In this document: in pieces, positions 8,211-21,362 of the stretch
How the letters are laid out: every line of letters begins with the position of its first letter
How positions within the stretch are numbered: the stretch's first letter is position 1
NCBI RefSeq assembly: GCF_014268655.2
Contig: NZ_JABWQX020000001.1
Span: 496,001 to 560,000, forward strand
Length of the DNA stretch: 64,000 nt
Direction: 5' to 3'
DNA from: Pseudomonas marvdashtae
Lineage (GTDB): Bacteria; Pseudomonadota; Gammaproteobacteria; Pseudomonadales; Pseudomonadaceae
Notes under the pieces: model-generated
Databases searched by the model: none
What the model saw: only the letters and a program-made list of their open reading frames with translations
Told to the model about the DNA's origin: nothing
Program-made: the position numbers and the translations under genes

Positions 8211-9133
8211 GGCAAGACCCCTTCGGCCGGGCGCACGCCGGGAGCGGTGGCGAGGTTCTTGTCCAGGTCAAAACGCTCCAGCAGATGGCGCGCGTCATAC
8301 GGCGCGCGAACTTTGATGTCGTTGTCGAAATAGCAGAACACCTCCCGGCTCTTGCGGGCCCGGGGTTTCTTTTTCGGGTCGATCAGGTGCGCGTCGCCCG
8401 GTTGGCTGCCGTGGCTCCAGGCTTCGATTCGATCGCCCCAGCGTTGCAGCGCCTCGTCGGAGTAGCCACTGGCATACAGCTCTTCGGCACCGTGCAGGCG
8501 CAGATAGACGAAATCGCTCGTGACGTCTTCGCGATAGGGCCACTTGCCGGCAGTGTCGGCGACCACCAAGGCGACGTCGTAGCGCTTGAGCAGGGCGACG
8601 AAGCGAGGGTCGATGAAGCTTTCATGACGGATCTCGACCGCATGGCGCAGCTGACGCTTTTTGTCCGCCTCGGTGCTGGCGTGGCCATCCAGGCGCGGCT
8701 CGTGCTCGCGGGCCAGCGCGGCGGCGGCTTCGGTGTCGTGGGGCAATTGCTTGAGAAAATCCTCAAACAGTTCGGGGTCGAATTTAAAGCTGGGCGGAAA
8801 CTGCCAGAGAATGGGGCCGAGCTTTTCCTTGAGCTCCAGCACCCCGGAAGCGAAGAAATTTGCCAACGGCTTATGGATGTCTCGCAGGCGCTTGATATGG
8901 GTGATGAAGCGCGGCGCCTTGACGCTGAAAACGAAGTCGGACGGCGTCTCGGCGTACCACTGGGCATACCGTTCGGGACGTTGCAGGGCGTAGAACGATC
9001 CATTGATTTCGATGCTGTTGACCGCTCGCGAAGCAAATTGCAATTCCCGTTTCTGAACCAGCCCCTTGGGGTAGAAATCTCCCCGCCAAGGCGTGTAGCG
9101 CCAACCGGAAATGCCAATGTGGATCGCCGTCAT
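8207..9133 (-). CDS. DUF72 domain-containing protein
   Basis: A 308-residue DUF72 (YecE-like) protein with a TIM-barrel appearance. The typical N-terminal GISGWRYTPWRGDFYP, the FSVKAPRFITHIKRL segment and VEIRHESF are visible. The ATG at 9133 is chosen over one six codons upstream because GGGAGGG lies 4 bases before it. The 3' end overlaps the EEP gene. The biochemical role of DUF72 is not established. First gene of the minus-strand set that continues through clsB. Confidence 0.88.
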   Translation of the reverse strand: MTAIHIGISGWRYTPWRGDFYPKGLVQKRELQFASRAVNSIEINGSFYALQRPERYAQWYAETPSDFVFSVKAPRFITHIKRLRDIHKPLANFFASGVLELKEKLGPILWQFPPSFKFDPELFEDFLKQLPHDTEAAAALAREHEPRLDGHASTEADKKRQLRHAVEIRHESFIDPRFVALLKRYDVALVVADTAGKWPYREDVTSDFVYLRLHGAEELYASGYSDEALQRWGDRIEAWSHGSQPGDAHLIDPKKKPRARKSREVFCYFDNDIKVRAPYDARHLLERFDLDKNLATAPGVRPAEGVLP

Positions 9134-9236
9134 GTATCCCTCCCGTGCCAATGACCTCGTACCGCCTGTGTCTTTTGATGACTGCCGCGCGGGCTGGAAA
9201 GTTTCGCTGGTCTTACCGATGGTGAAGTGATGCTCT

Positions 9237-9354
9237 GATCATTCCCACGCTCTGCGTGGGAACGCCTCTACGGACGCTCCGCGTTCGGCCGCGAGAGGGA
9301 CGCAGAGCGTCCCGGGCGGCATTCCCACGCGGAGCATGGGAACGATCACTGCCC
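9237..9354. repeat. REP-type inverted repeats (TTCCCACGC family)
   Basis: The stretch holds TTCCCACGC-TCT-GCGTGGGAA, then GGACGCTCCGCG opposite GACGCAGAGCGTCC, then TTCCCACGCGGAGCATGGGAA, a head-to-head set of palindromes of a kind scattered through fluorescens-group genomes. The same unit occurs after the channel gene at 11514. It fills most of the gap before the channel gene. Confidence 0.85.
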
Positions 9355-9424
9355 GCCAAAACCGAACTTGCCGGCCCATTATCGATCAGTTCCTTACCGA
9401 CCCTGCCCGAAGGAGCCTCGCGCT

Positions 9425-11515
9425 TTGTCTCGATTGAGTACTGCATTGCTGCTGGTCTTGTTGACGTTGACCGGTACCAGCGCCTACGGGACCGCCGCTG
9501 TCCCTGGCACCGCTGCGCCCAGTGAGGCTCCCGCCGAACCCGAGCCGCTGGTCCAGGGCGGCTTGCTCGGGGCAATCAGCTCGAGCATCGACGATGTCCA
9601 GGACAAACTCGATCTCAACCAGAGCCTGGTCGATGCCTGGCGCCTGCGTGCGGACCGGGCGGCGGACGAAGTGGATCGCCTGGTGGACCAGACCTCTCGT
9701 TCCACGTGGCGCGTGGCGGGGGATTTCCTCTTGCTCTCCGGCGTCTGGCTAGGGGCGTTTGCGCTGATCTGGGCCAGCGCGCGATTGCTGGTGCGGCGCC
9801 TGGGTCGCCGCCGCTGGTTGCGCACCCGCCAGCGTGTGCGAGACCTGCTCGGTTACCTGCTGCCCTACACCTTGCCTGCCGTGGCTTGCCTGCCGTTGAC
9901 CCTTTACGTCAGCCATTTCCTGCAAGTTTCAGTCGGCCGGGCATTGGCGCTTTGCTTTGCCTACGCCACCAGTAGCGGCATCGTCTCGACATCGGTGCTG
10001 CTCTGCGTGATCGTCATGTTCAACGCCGGCCACAAACGGCGGGCGGTAGCGATGATTCGACGTTTCAGTCCGCGTCCGCTGTTCATGATCGGTTTTCTGG
10101 CTGCCCTCAGCGATGCCTTGACCAGCCCGCAGATCGCTCGGCAACTGGGCGGCAACATTACCAGTAGCGTCGCGGTATTTACCGGGCTGTCGGCCTCGAT
10201 GATTTTCGGCTGGCTGGTGATTCACATGCGCCGACCGGTGGCCCACCTGATCCGCAACCGCCCGCTGGCCCAACGCCTGAAACAGCCGGCGCTGCAGGAA
10301 TCGCTGCGGATTTTCTCCGGGCTCTGGTACTGGCCGATCCTGCTGATGGTGCTGGTCTCGGCGGTGAGCTTGATCGGGGTTGGCGAAGACAACCAGAAAG
10401 CCCTGCGTTGCGCCTTGTTCACCACCCTCCTGCTGATCGCGACGGTGTTCCTCAGTACCGTGTTCCAGCACATTTTCAAATCCCCCAAGGCCGAGGTCAT
10501 CCAGCGCAACAGCGCTTACAAGGGGCGGCTGTTGAGCTTGCTCCACGCGTTGTTGCGCATCGTCATGGCGGTGGCATTCATAGAGATCCTTGGACGGATC
10601 TGGGGCATTTCCCTGTTCGAGTTCGCATCGCGCAATGCCCTTGGCCGGGCAATCAGCGATTCCTTGAGCCGCATCGGCCTGATCTTCCTGGTGACGTGGC
10701 TGATGTGGGTCGTGCTGGATACGGCGATCCAGGAAGCCCTGAAACCGCCGCTCAACAAGCGCGGTGCCCGCCAACCCAGCACACGGGTCAAGACCATCCT
10801 GCCGTTGTTGCGCAACGCCGCGAAAATCATCCTGGTGGTGATCTGCGCAATCACCACCATGGCCAACCTTGGCATCAACGTCGCGCCGTTGCTGGCCGGT
10901 GCCGGAGTGGTGGGGCTGGCGATCGGCTTTGGTTCGCAGCAACTGGTGCAGGACGTCATCACCGGACTGTTCATCATCATTGAAGACACGCTGTCCATCG
11001 GCGACTGGGTGGTGCTGAGCTCCGGCCATGCCGGCACCGTGGAGGGCCTGACCATCCGCACCCTGCGCCTGCGCGACGGCAAGGGCTTCGTGCATTCGGT
11101 GCCGTTCGGCCAGATCAAGGCCGTAACCAATCAGTCCCGGCAATTTGCCTTTGCGTTTTTCTCGGTACAGTTCACCTACGACACCGACGTGGACCGCGCC
11201 ATTGAATTGATCCGCGAAGCCGGGGATTCAATCTCCGAAGACCCGTTCCTCAAATTCAACCTGCAAGGGCCGCTGGATGTGTTCGGGGTGGACAAGATGG
11301 ACCTCAACGGCGTGGTACTGACGGCCCAGTTCCGCACCGTGTCGGGCGGACAATACGCGGTCAGCCGGGCGTTCAACCAACGACTGAAAAAGCTTGTGGA
11401 TAACGACCCTGCGGTGCATTTCGCGCAGATTTATCCCCAGCAGGTGATGATGCCGAAGCGGTTGGTCGAGGAGCCGAAGTCGGGGGATGAGCTGCCTGAT
11501 CAAGCTCAATCTTGA
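9425..11515 (+). CDS. Mechanosensitive ion channel family protein (large MscS type)
   Basis: A 696-residue inner-membrane channel of the MscS superfamily, giving protection against hypo-osmotic shock. It has a signal peptide (LSTALLLVLLTLTGTSAYG), a short periplasmic coiled part, about nine further membrane segments and the pore region AGVVGLAIGFGSQQLVQDVI followed by the beta domain (IGDWVVL...GTVEGLTIRTLRLRD). The start is probably the TTG at 9425: AAGGAG lies 9 bases upstream and the signal peptide then begins at once. It stands alone between two REP elements. Confidence 0.88.
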   Translation: MSRLSTALLLVLLTLTGTSAYGTAAVPGTAAPSEAPAEPEPLVQGGLLGAISSSIDDVQDKLDLNQSLVDAWRLRADRAADEVDRLVDQTSRSTWRVAGDFLLLSGVWLGAFALIWASARLLVRRLGRRRWLRTRQRVRDLLGYLLPYTLPAVACLPLTLYVSHFLQVSVGRALALCFAYATSSGIVSTSVLLCVIVMFNAGHKRRAVAMIRRFSPRPLFMIGFLAALSDALTSPQIARQLGGNITSSVAVFTGLSASMIFGWLVIHMRRPVAHLIRNRPLAQRLKQPALQESLRIFSGLWYWPILLMVLVSAVSLIGVGEDNQKALRCALFTTLLLIATVFLSTVFQHIFKSPKAEVIQRNSAYKGRLLSLLHALLRIVMAVAFIEILGRIWGISLFEFASRNALGRAISDSLSRIGLIFLVTWLMWVVLDTAIQEALKPPLNKRGARQPSTRVKTILPLLRNAAKIILVVICAITTMANLGINVAPLLAGAGVVGLAIGFGSQQLVQDVITGLFIIIEDTLSIGDWVVLSSGHAGTVEGLTIRTLRLRDGKGFVHSVPFGQIKAVTNQSRQFAFAFFSVQFTYDTDVDRAIELIREAGDSISEDPFLKFNLQGPLDVFGVDKMDLNGVVLTAQFRTVSGGQYAVSRAFNQRLKKLVDNDPAVHFAQIYPQQVMMPKRLVEEPKSGDELPDQAQS

Positions 11516-11558
11516 TCGTTCCCACGCTCTGCGTGGGAATGCCTCTACGGACGCTCCT
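11514..11558. repeat. REP-type palindrome (TTCCCACGC family)
   Basis: TTCCCACGC-TCT-GCGTGGGAA plus the tail GCCTCTACGGACGCTCC, the same unit as at 9237. It lies between the convergent channel and lhr genes and may act as a transcription or decay barrier. Confidence 0.8.
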
Positions 11559-11567
11559 GTGCCCGGG

Positions 11568-15881
<4,314 letters not shown>

Positions 15882-16086
15882 GGGGGCAGTTTAGGCGGGT
15901 GGGGTGGGGGAGGTGCAAGTACCGCTTGAGCCTCCCATTGACGGCCCCAAGGCCTGCACAAACCCGGCGATCTACACTTTACGGATGACGGTTGCGCACT
16001 AAACCCGCAAAATGCAACGATTCCGGCGACGCCCACGGGCGTTGTCGACCAAATTCTTGTGCCAACAGACTGGGCCTGCTGACTTT

Positions 16087-16971
16087 ATGCGAATGCGCCT
16101 TATGTTACTGGGCGGCGGAAATGCCCTTGGGCAGGCGCTGATTCGCCTCGGTGCAGAAGAAGACATCGGTTTTCTTGCCCCCCGCCCACCCGAAGACGGC
16201 TGGGATGCCGCGAGCCTGACTCAATTGCTCGACGACACCCGGCCGGACGCCTTGATCAACCTGGCGTACTACTTCGACTGGTTCCAGGCCGAGGCTGTCA
16301 GCGAGCAGCGCCTGGCCAGCCAGGAGCGGGCGGTCGAGCGCCTGGCCGAACTGTGCCAGCATCACAATATCGTCTTGCTGCAACCGTCGAGCTACCGCGT
16401 GTTCGATGGCTCCCGCGCCACCGCCTACAGCGAAAAAGACGAGCCCGTGCCCCTGGGTTTGCGTGGCCAGGCATTGTGGCGCATCGAGCAAAGTGTGCGC
16501 GCCACTTGCCCGCAGCACGTGTTGCTGCGTTTCGGCTGGCTGTTGGATGACAGCCCCGACGGCATCCTCGGGCGTTTCCTGGCCCGGGCCGAGCAGCCCG
16601 AAGAATTGCTGCTGGCCGATGACCGGCGGGGCAATCCGACGCCAGTGGACGATGCCGCGCGGGTAATCATCTCGGTGCTCAAGCAACTCGACTGCGCGGC
16701 ACCGCTGTGGGGCACCTATCACTACGCGGGCCACGAGGCGACCACGCCGCTGGCGCTGGGGCAGGCGATCCTCACCGAAGCCCGCGCCCTGCATCCTCTG
16801 GCCATCGAGTCGCCCACGCCCCAGGCCCATGCCGCAAGGCCGGACGCGGCGGAAGAACCGCAGCACGCGGTCCTGGCCTGCAAGAAAATTCTGCACACCT
16901 TCGGGATCAAGCCCCGCGCCTGGCGCGCGGCACTCCCGGGCTTACTGGATAGGTTTTATCGCCATGGCTGA
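16087..16971 (+). CDS. RmlD-like sugar-nucleotide-binding/NAD(P)-binding protein
   Basis: A 294-residue short-chain-dehydrogenase-like protein with an N-terminal Rossmann start RLMLLGGGNALGQALIRLG and a central QPSSYRVFDGSRATAYSEKD resembling the dTDP-4-dehydrorhamnose reductase family. The usual YxxxK catalytic pair is not evident, so binding rather than catalysis is possible. Start uncertain: the frame extends upstream to 16012, and no clear ribosome site precedes 16087 or the Met two codons later. It overlaps the epimerase gene by 8 bases, forming a two-gene operon. Confidence 0.78.
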   Translation: MRMRLMLLGGGNALGQALIRLGAEEDIGFLAPRPPEDGWDAASLTQLLDDTRPDALINLAYYFDWFQAEAVSEQRLASQERAVERLAELCQHHNIVLLQPSSYRVFDGSRATAYSEKDEPVPLGLRGQALWRIEQSVRATCPQHVLLRFGWLLDDSPDGILGRFLARAEQPEELLLADDRRGNPTPVDDAARVIISVLKQLDCAAPLWGTYHYAGHEATTPLALGQAILTEARALHPLAIESPTPQAHAARPDAAEEPQHAVLACKKILHTFGIKPRAWRAALPGLLDRFYRHG

Positions 16972-17893
16972 AGGCCCTGTTTTAATCACCGGCGGCGCGG
17001 GTTTCATTGGTTCGCACCTGACCGACGCCTTACTCGCCAAGGGGCATTCGGTGCGCATCCTTGACGACTTGTCCACCGGCAAGCGCGGCAATCTGCCGCT
17101 GGACAACCCCGCGCTCGAATTGATCGAGGGCGATGTCGCCGATGCCGCGCTGGTCGCCCGGGCCATGCTCGGTTGCAGCGCCGTGGCGCACTTGGCGGCC
17201 GTGGCTTCGGTGCAAGCTTCGGTGGATGACCCGGTGCGCACGCACCAGAGCAATTTCATCGGCACCCTCAATGTTTGCGAGGCCATGCGCCAGGCCGGCG
17301 TGAAGCGTGTGTTGTTCGCCTCCAGTGCGGCGGTCTATGGCAACAACGGCGAAGGTCAGTCCATCGACGAGGACACGCCCAAGGCTCCGCTGACGCCCTA
17401 TGCCTCGGACAAACTGGCCAGCGAGTTCTACCTCGATTTCTACCGTCGCCAGCATGACCTGGAGCCGGTGGTGTTCCGCTTCTTCAACATTTATGGTCCG
17501 CGCCAGGATCCGTCTTCGCCCTATTCCGGGGTGATCAGTATCTTCAGCGAACGGGCACAGAAAGGCTTGCCGATCAGCGTATTCGGCGATGGCGAGCAGA
17601 CCCGCGATTTCGTCTATGTCGAAGACCTGGTGGACGTGCTGGTGCAGGCCATTGAAAAAACTGAAGTGGACGCAGGCGCGGTGAATGTCGGCTGGAACCA
17701 GGCCACCAATCTCAAGCAGATGCTCCAGGCCCTGGCCGAGGTCGTGGGTGACTTGCCGACGATCAGCTATGGCCCGGCGCGCTCCGGCGACATTCGTCAT
17801 TCGCGGGCCGATAACCGTCGGTTGCTGGAGCGTTTCCAATTGCCAGCGCAGACGCCAATGAGCGTCGGGCTGGCGCGGTTGCTGGGGCGCTGA
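16964..17893 (+). CDS. NAD-dependent nucleotide-sugar epimerase/dehydratase
   Basis: A 309-residue extended short-chain dehydrogenase. It shows the NAD loop TGGAGFIGSHLTDALLAKG, the catalytic Ser region FASSAAVYGNNGEGQS and the YxxxK pair in PYASDKLASEFY, and ends with RSGDIRHSRADNRRLLERF, typical of UDP-glucose 4-epimerase and WbpP-like enzymes. It probably interconverts UDP-hexoses for surface polysaccharide. Its start lies inside the end of the preceding RmlD-like gene. A strong terminator follows. Confidence 0.87.
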   Translation: MAEGPVLITGGAGFIGSHLTDALLAKGHSVRILDDLSTGKRGNLPLDNPALELIEGDVADAALVARAMLGCSAVAHLAAVASVQASVDDPVRTHQSNFIGTLNVCEAMRQAGVKRVLFASSAAVYGNNGEGQSIDEDTPKAPLTPYASDKLASEFYLDFYRRQHDLEPVVFRFFNIYGPRQDPSSPYSGVISIFSERAQKGLPISVFGDGEQTRDFVYVEDLVDVLVQAIEKTEVDAGAVNVGWNQATNLKQMLQALAEVVGDLPTISYGPARSGDIRHSRADNRRLLERFQLPAQTPMSVGLARLLGR

Positions 17894-17908
17894 GTTTCCA
17901 TCGGCCAA

Positions 17909-17939
17909 AAAAAAGGCGCCTTTCGAGGCGCCTTTTTTG
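17909..17939. terminator. Bidirectional intrinsic terminator
   Basis: AAAAAAGGCGCC-TTTCGA-GGCGCCTTTTTT: a GC stem flanked by an A run on one side and a T run on the other, placed between convergent epimerase and ompW genes. Confidence 0.9.
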
Positions 17940-17970
17940 TGCGTCATGCATCGCTATTGTGGCAAGTGAA

Positions 17971-17990
17971 ACCTGTGGCGAGGGAGCTTA
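17971..17990. repeat. Half of a REP element running into the ompW stop codon
   Basis: CTGTGGCGAGGGAGCTTA is the left arm of the local GTGGCGAGGGAGCTTGCTCCC palindrome (compare 56711). Its last TTA is the complement of the ompW stop codon, so the REP insertion or decay reaches the gene boundary. Confidence 0.55.
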
Positions 17991-18686
17991 GAACTTGTAG
18001 CCCAAGCCCACCATGTAGACGAACGGGTCCACGTCGACGTCTACCTTGGCCCGGGTGCCGCCGGCCACGGCGTTGTTGTCGACATAGGCGGTGGTGTCGA
18101 TGTCGATGTAGCGAACCTGGCCGTTGATCATGATGTTATCGGTCAGCATGTAGTCGGCGCCGACTTGCCACGCCATGCCCCAGCTGTTTTTCGCCCGGAA
18201 ATTGCTGAAGCCGTTGGCGCTGGCTTCGCTGCCGACGTGTTCATCGTAGATCCAGGTGTAGTTGATGCCAGCGCCGACGTAAGGCTGGAAGGCCGACTTG
18301 GCGTCGAGCGGGTAGTAAACCACGCTCAGGGTTGGCGGCAGATGCTTGAGGGTGCCGAGCTTGTTATTGGCCGCGCCCAAGGCGGTGCCTTTGATTTTGA
18401 CGTCGTGCTCGAATGGCGAGGCCGCCAGCAATTCGATACCCCAGTTGTTGGTGAGCATGTAGGCGAAGTTCAGGCCCAACTGAGTGTCGCTGCTCATGGT
18501 TGCCTTACCGCCCAGGTCAGTGCCGGCCAGCGGGCCACGGTCGACCTTGACGCTGGAGCTGTCGGCATCCGGATTGACGGTGATGGCGCCCGCGCGAACG
18601 ATGATATCGCCGGCGGTATGGGCCTGGGCGAGCGGGGCAGCGAGCGCGAGGGCAACGAGGGAAGCGCTGAGCAAAGACTTGTTCAT
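17988..18686 (-). CDS. ompW: OmpW family outer-membrane protein
   Basis: A 232-residue, eight-stranded beta-barrel porin for small hydrophobic compounds. The signal peptide is NKSLLSASLVALALAAPLAQA, the mature start AGDIIVRAGAITVNPD is typical, and the last residues YMVGLGYKF end in Phe as outer-membrane proteins do. The ATG at 18686 starts the signal peptide; the longer open frame is not needed. Monocistronic. Confidence 0.93.
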   Translation of the reverse strand: MNKSLLSASLVALALAAPLAQAHTAGDIIVRAGAITVNPDADSSSVKVDRGPLAGTDLGGKATMSSDTQLGLNFAYMLTNNWGIELLAASPFEHDVKIKGTALGAANNKLGTLKHLPPTLSVVYYPLDAKSAFQPYVGAGINYTWIYDEHVGSEASANGFSNFRAKNSWGMAWQVGADYMLTDNIMINGQVRYIDIDTTAYVDNNAVAGGTRAKVDVDVDPFVYMVGLGYKF

Positions 18687-18784
18687 GAGGGCTCCAGAGG
18701 GCATCGAAAATTGATGTCCCATGGTACGAAGCCGTCTAGTCCGGTCTTTTGATTCAGCTCAATGAAAGTGTGATGAGCACGGAT

Positions 18785-19318
18785 TCACTCCGGCAGCTCA
18801 TACACATAGATTTTCTCGGCCTCCATCTGATATCCGGCATCGGCCAGTTCACTGCTGGACGGCTTGACCTGCATCGGCCCTTCGACCCAATACGGCTGGT
18901 ACAACTCGTCGAGCTTGACCCCGACCTCGCTTTTCACATGCACGATCTGGTTCGACGGCGGTGGCGGCACGTGGATGCAGGCGCCGAAATACGGCACCAG
19001 CAGGAAGTCGGTGGTGCGGCCTTCCTCGCTGACTTCCAGCGGCACGATATAACCCGGCAAGCGAATCTGCTGGCCGTCCAGCGTCTTGACCACCGGGGCG
19101 TTGGGCAGGTCTTGCTTGGCCGCAGGCGCGGATTCGGCCGCCAGGGCATCGCTCATCTTCGACAGGTCGTGCAGGGGTGTCATGTTCGGCACTTCCGGCG
19201 GCGCGTCCGGTGGGATCATTTCCGACCAGGCCAAATCCCTCGGTTCGGCCGCCCACAGCGGCAGGGCGACCAGCAACAACAGCGCAAGCAGGGCGCGGGG
19301 CATTTTCAACGTCCTCAT
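18785..19318 (-). CDS. DUF3299 family secreted protein (zinc-locus associated)
   Basis: A 177-residue protein with a signal peptide (MPRALLALLLLVALPLWA). The conserved core includes IRLPGYIVPLEVSEEGRTTD, FLLVPYFGACIHVPPPPSNQ with a single Cys, and a C-terminal region of short strands. DUF3299 has no assigned activity but is often the last gene of ZrgA-type zinc operons, as here. The start ATG overlaps the permease stop by 4 bases; a Met five codons on is possible but loses the coupling. Confidence 0.85.
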   Translation of the reverse strand: MRTLKMPRALLALLLLVALPLWAAEPRDLAWSEMIPPDAPPEVPNMTPLHDLSKMSDALAAESAPAAKQDLPNAPVVKTLDGQQIRLPGYIVPLEVSEEGRTTDFLLVPYFGACIHVPPPPSNQIVHVKSEVGVKLDELYQPYWVEGPMQVKPSSSELADAGYQMEAEKIYVYELPE

Positions 19319-20580
19319 AAACGGATCGACAGGCCATCGGCCAGCGATTGGCGATAGGCGCGCCAGGCCGGCACGCTGCCCATCAGCAGGGCGGCGACCA
19401 GAATGCCAGCCAGCAGCGTCCATTCATACTCGCTCGGCCAACTCAATGGCAGGTACAAGCCATAGGCCGACTGCACGTAACCCTGGGCGGCGGCAATGCC
19501 AACGTAAAGCAGCGCCAGCCCGGCGACCACCCCGGCCAACGCCAGGGCAAAGGCTTCGAGCACCAGCAGGCTTGCGATGTGCCACGGCCGCGCGCCCACC
19601 GAGCGCAGGATCGCCATCTCCCGACGACGCTCGTTGAGGCTGGTGAGGATCGCCGTGAGCATGCCAATCAACCCGGTCAGCACGACGAACAACGAAATCA
19701 CGAACAAGGCTTTTTCGGCCGTGCCCATCAGGCTCCAGAGTTCCTGGAGTGCCACGCCGGGCAGGATGGCCAGCAGCGGTTCGCCACGGAATTCATTGAT
19801 CTCGCGCTGCAGGGCAAAGGTTGAAATCTTGCTGTTGAGGCCAAGCATGAACGCAGTGATCGCCTGGGGCGTGAGGTCCATGTTGCGGGCCTGGTCGGCG
19901 CTGATGCGCCCATTGCCCTGGGCCGGCACGCCGTTTTTCCAGTCAATGTGGATCGCCTCCATGCCGCCGAGGCTGATGTGCAGCGTGCGGTCCACTGGGG
20001 TGCCGGTGCGCTTGAGAATCCCGACCACGGTGAAGGGCTTGTCGTCATGCTTGACCAGGCTGATCGCCGCCACGCCATGGGCCAACACCAGTTTGTCGCC
20101 GAGCTTGTAGTGCAACGCTTCGGCCACTTCGGCGCCGAGCACGACTTCGAATGGATCGGTGGCGAACGCCCGGCCATCCGCCAGCGCCAGGTGTTGCTGG
20201 CGGCCGTACTGGTAGTGCTCGAAGTAGGCTTCGGTGGTGCCCATCACTCGGTAGCCGCGATGGGAGTCGCCGAGGGACATGGGGATCGCCCATTTTACTT
20301 TCGGGTTGTTGGCGAAGTGTTCGAAGCTGTCCCAGCGGATGTTGTTGGTGGCGTTGCCGATGCGAAACACCGAGTACAACAGCAGGTTCACCGAGCCTGA
20401 GCGAGCGCCGACGATCAGGTCGGTGCCACTGATGGTGCTGGCGAAACTGGCCCGCGCCTCGGTGCGCACCCGCTCCACCGCCAGCAGCAGGCACACCGAA
20501 AGGGCGATGGCGAACGCGGTCAGGATCGCGGTGAAGCGGCGGTTAGCCAGGCTGGCCATGGCTAGACGGAACAAGTACAT
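19315..20580 (-). CDS. FtsX/MacB-like ABC transporter permease
   Basis: A 421-residue permease with one N-terminal helix (FTAILTAFAIALSVCLLLAV), a large periplasmic MacB-like domain of about 230 residues, and three C-terminal helices, the layout of the MacB/LolCE superfamily. It starts one base after the stop of the ATPase gene, with which it should form the transporter. Such mechanotransmission ABC systems usually move lipoproteins or drive periplasmic proteins rather than import ions, so its part in zinc handling is open. The position between ATPase and DUF3299 matches other zrg-type loci. Confidence 0.87.
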   Translation of the reverse strand: MYLFRLAMASLANRRFTAILTAFAIALSVCLLLAVERVRTEARASFASTISGTDLIVGARSGSVNLLLYSVFRIGNATNNIRWDSFEHFANNPKVKWAIPMSLGDSHRGYRVMGTTEAYFEHYQYGRQQHLALADGRAFATDPFEVVLGAEVAEALHYKLGDKLVLAHGVAAISLVKHDDKPFTVVGILKRTGTPVDRTLHISLGGMEAIHIDWKNGVPAQGNGRISADQARNMDLTPQAITAFMLGLNSKISTFALQREINEFRGEPLLAILPGVALQELWSLMGTAEKALFVISLFVVLTGLIGMLTAILTSLNERRREMAILRSVGARPWHIASLLVLEAFALALAGVVAGLALLYVGIAAAQGYVQSAYGLYLPLSWPSEYEWTLLAGILVAALLMGSVPAWRAYRQSLADGLSIRL

Positions 20581-20581
20581 C

Positions 20582-21292
20582 TCAGACCTCGAGTGGCGTG
20601 GCGGCGCGATTGAGATCGGCCAGCGACAGATTGCGGTCGAACAGCGGCGCCAGGCTCTGGTCATGGCTGACGAACAACAGGCTTGACCCGGCTTCGCGGC
20701 ATTCGGCGAAGAGCAACCGCAGGAAATTTTCCCGGGCATCGTAGTCAAGCGCTGACGTCGGTTCGTCGGCGATCACCAGTTCCGGTTGGCCGATCAAGGC
20801 GCGGGCGGCGGCGACCCGTTGTTGCTGGCCGATGGACAGGGAATCGGCGCGGCGCTCCAGCAGGCTCGAGTCGGACAGCCCAAGGTGGGCCAGCAGCGTG
20901 GCGGCGGCCTGGTCGACACTGCCGTGGCGCTGGATGGCACGTTGCGCACGCAGCTTGGAAAAGTGGCAAGGCAACTCGACGTTCTCGCGCACCGAGAGAA
21001 ACGGCAGCAGGTTGAACTGCTGGAAAATGTAGCCGGTGTGATCCACGCGAAAGCGGTCGCGACTGCCGGCGCCCAGTTCGGTGAGTTCCTGGCCGAGCAG
21101 GCGGATACTGCCGCGATCCGGCGTCTGCACGCCGCCCAGCAGGCCCAGCAGCGTCGTTTTCCCGCTGCCGCTGGGACCTTTCAGGAACAAGGTTTCGCCG
21201 GCTTCCAGGCGAAACGCCGGAATATCCAGCAACAGCGGATGCCCGGGCCAGCTGAAGCCCAGGTCGGACAGTTGGATGAGTGCTTGGGTCAT
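20582..21292 (-). CDS. ABC transporter ATP-binding protein (LolD/MacB type)
   Basis: A 236-residue ATPase with Walker A GPSGSGKTTLLG (about residue 38), signature LSIGQQQRVAAARAL, Walker B LVIADEPTSALD and switch histidine LLFVSHDQSL. It belongs to the LolD-like group that pairs with FtsX-type permeases, here the next gene. A long hairpin separates it from zrgA upstream. Confidence 0.92.
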   Translation of the reverse strand: MTQALIQLSDLGFSWPGHPLLLDIPAFRLEAGETLFLKGPSGSGKTTLLGLLGGVQTPDRGSIRLLGQELTELGAGSRDRFRVDHTGYIFQQFNLLPFLSVRENVELPCHFSKLRAQRAIQRHGSVDQAAATLLAHLGLSDSSLLERRADSLSIGQQQRVAAARALIGQPELVIADEPTSALDYDARENFLRLLFAECREAGSSLLFVSHDQSLAPLFDRNLSLADLNRAATPLEV

Positions 21293-21317
21293 GTTTGCCG
21301 CTTCAACAAATAATGGA

Positions 21318-21350
21318 GCCCTGTGGAAGCGAACACGCTTCCCACAGGGT
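21318..21350 (-). promoter_or_regulatory. Intra-operon hairpin between zrgA and the ABC genes
   Basis: CCCTGTGGAAGCG pairs with CGCTTC(C)CACAGGG around AACA, with one bulged C. No T run follows in the direction of the operon, so it looks like a processing or decay barrier that would leave more zrgA message than ABC message. Confidence 0.5.
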
Positions 21351-21362
21351 TCTTACAGTGAA

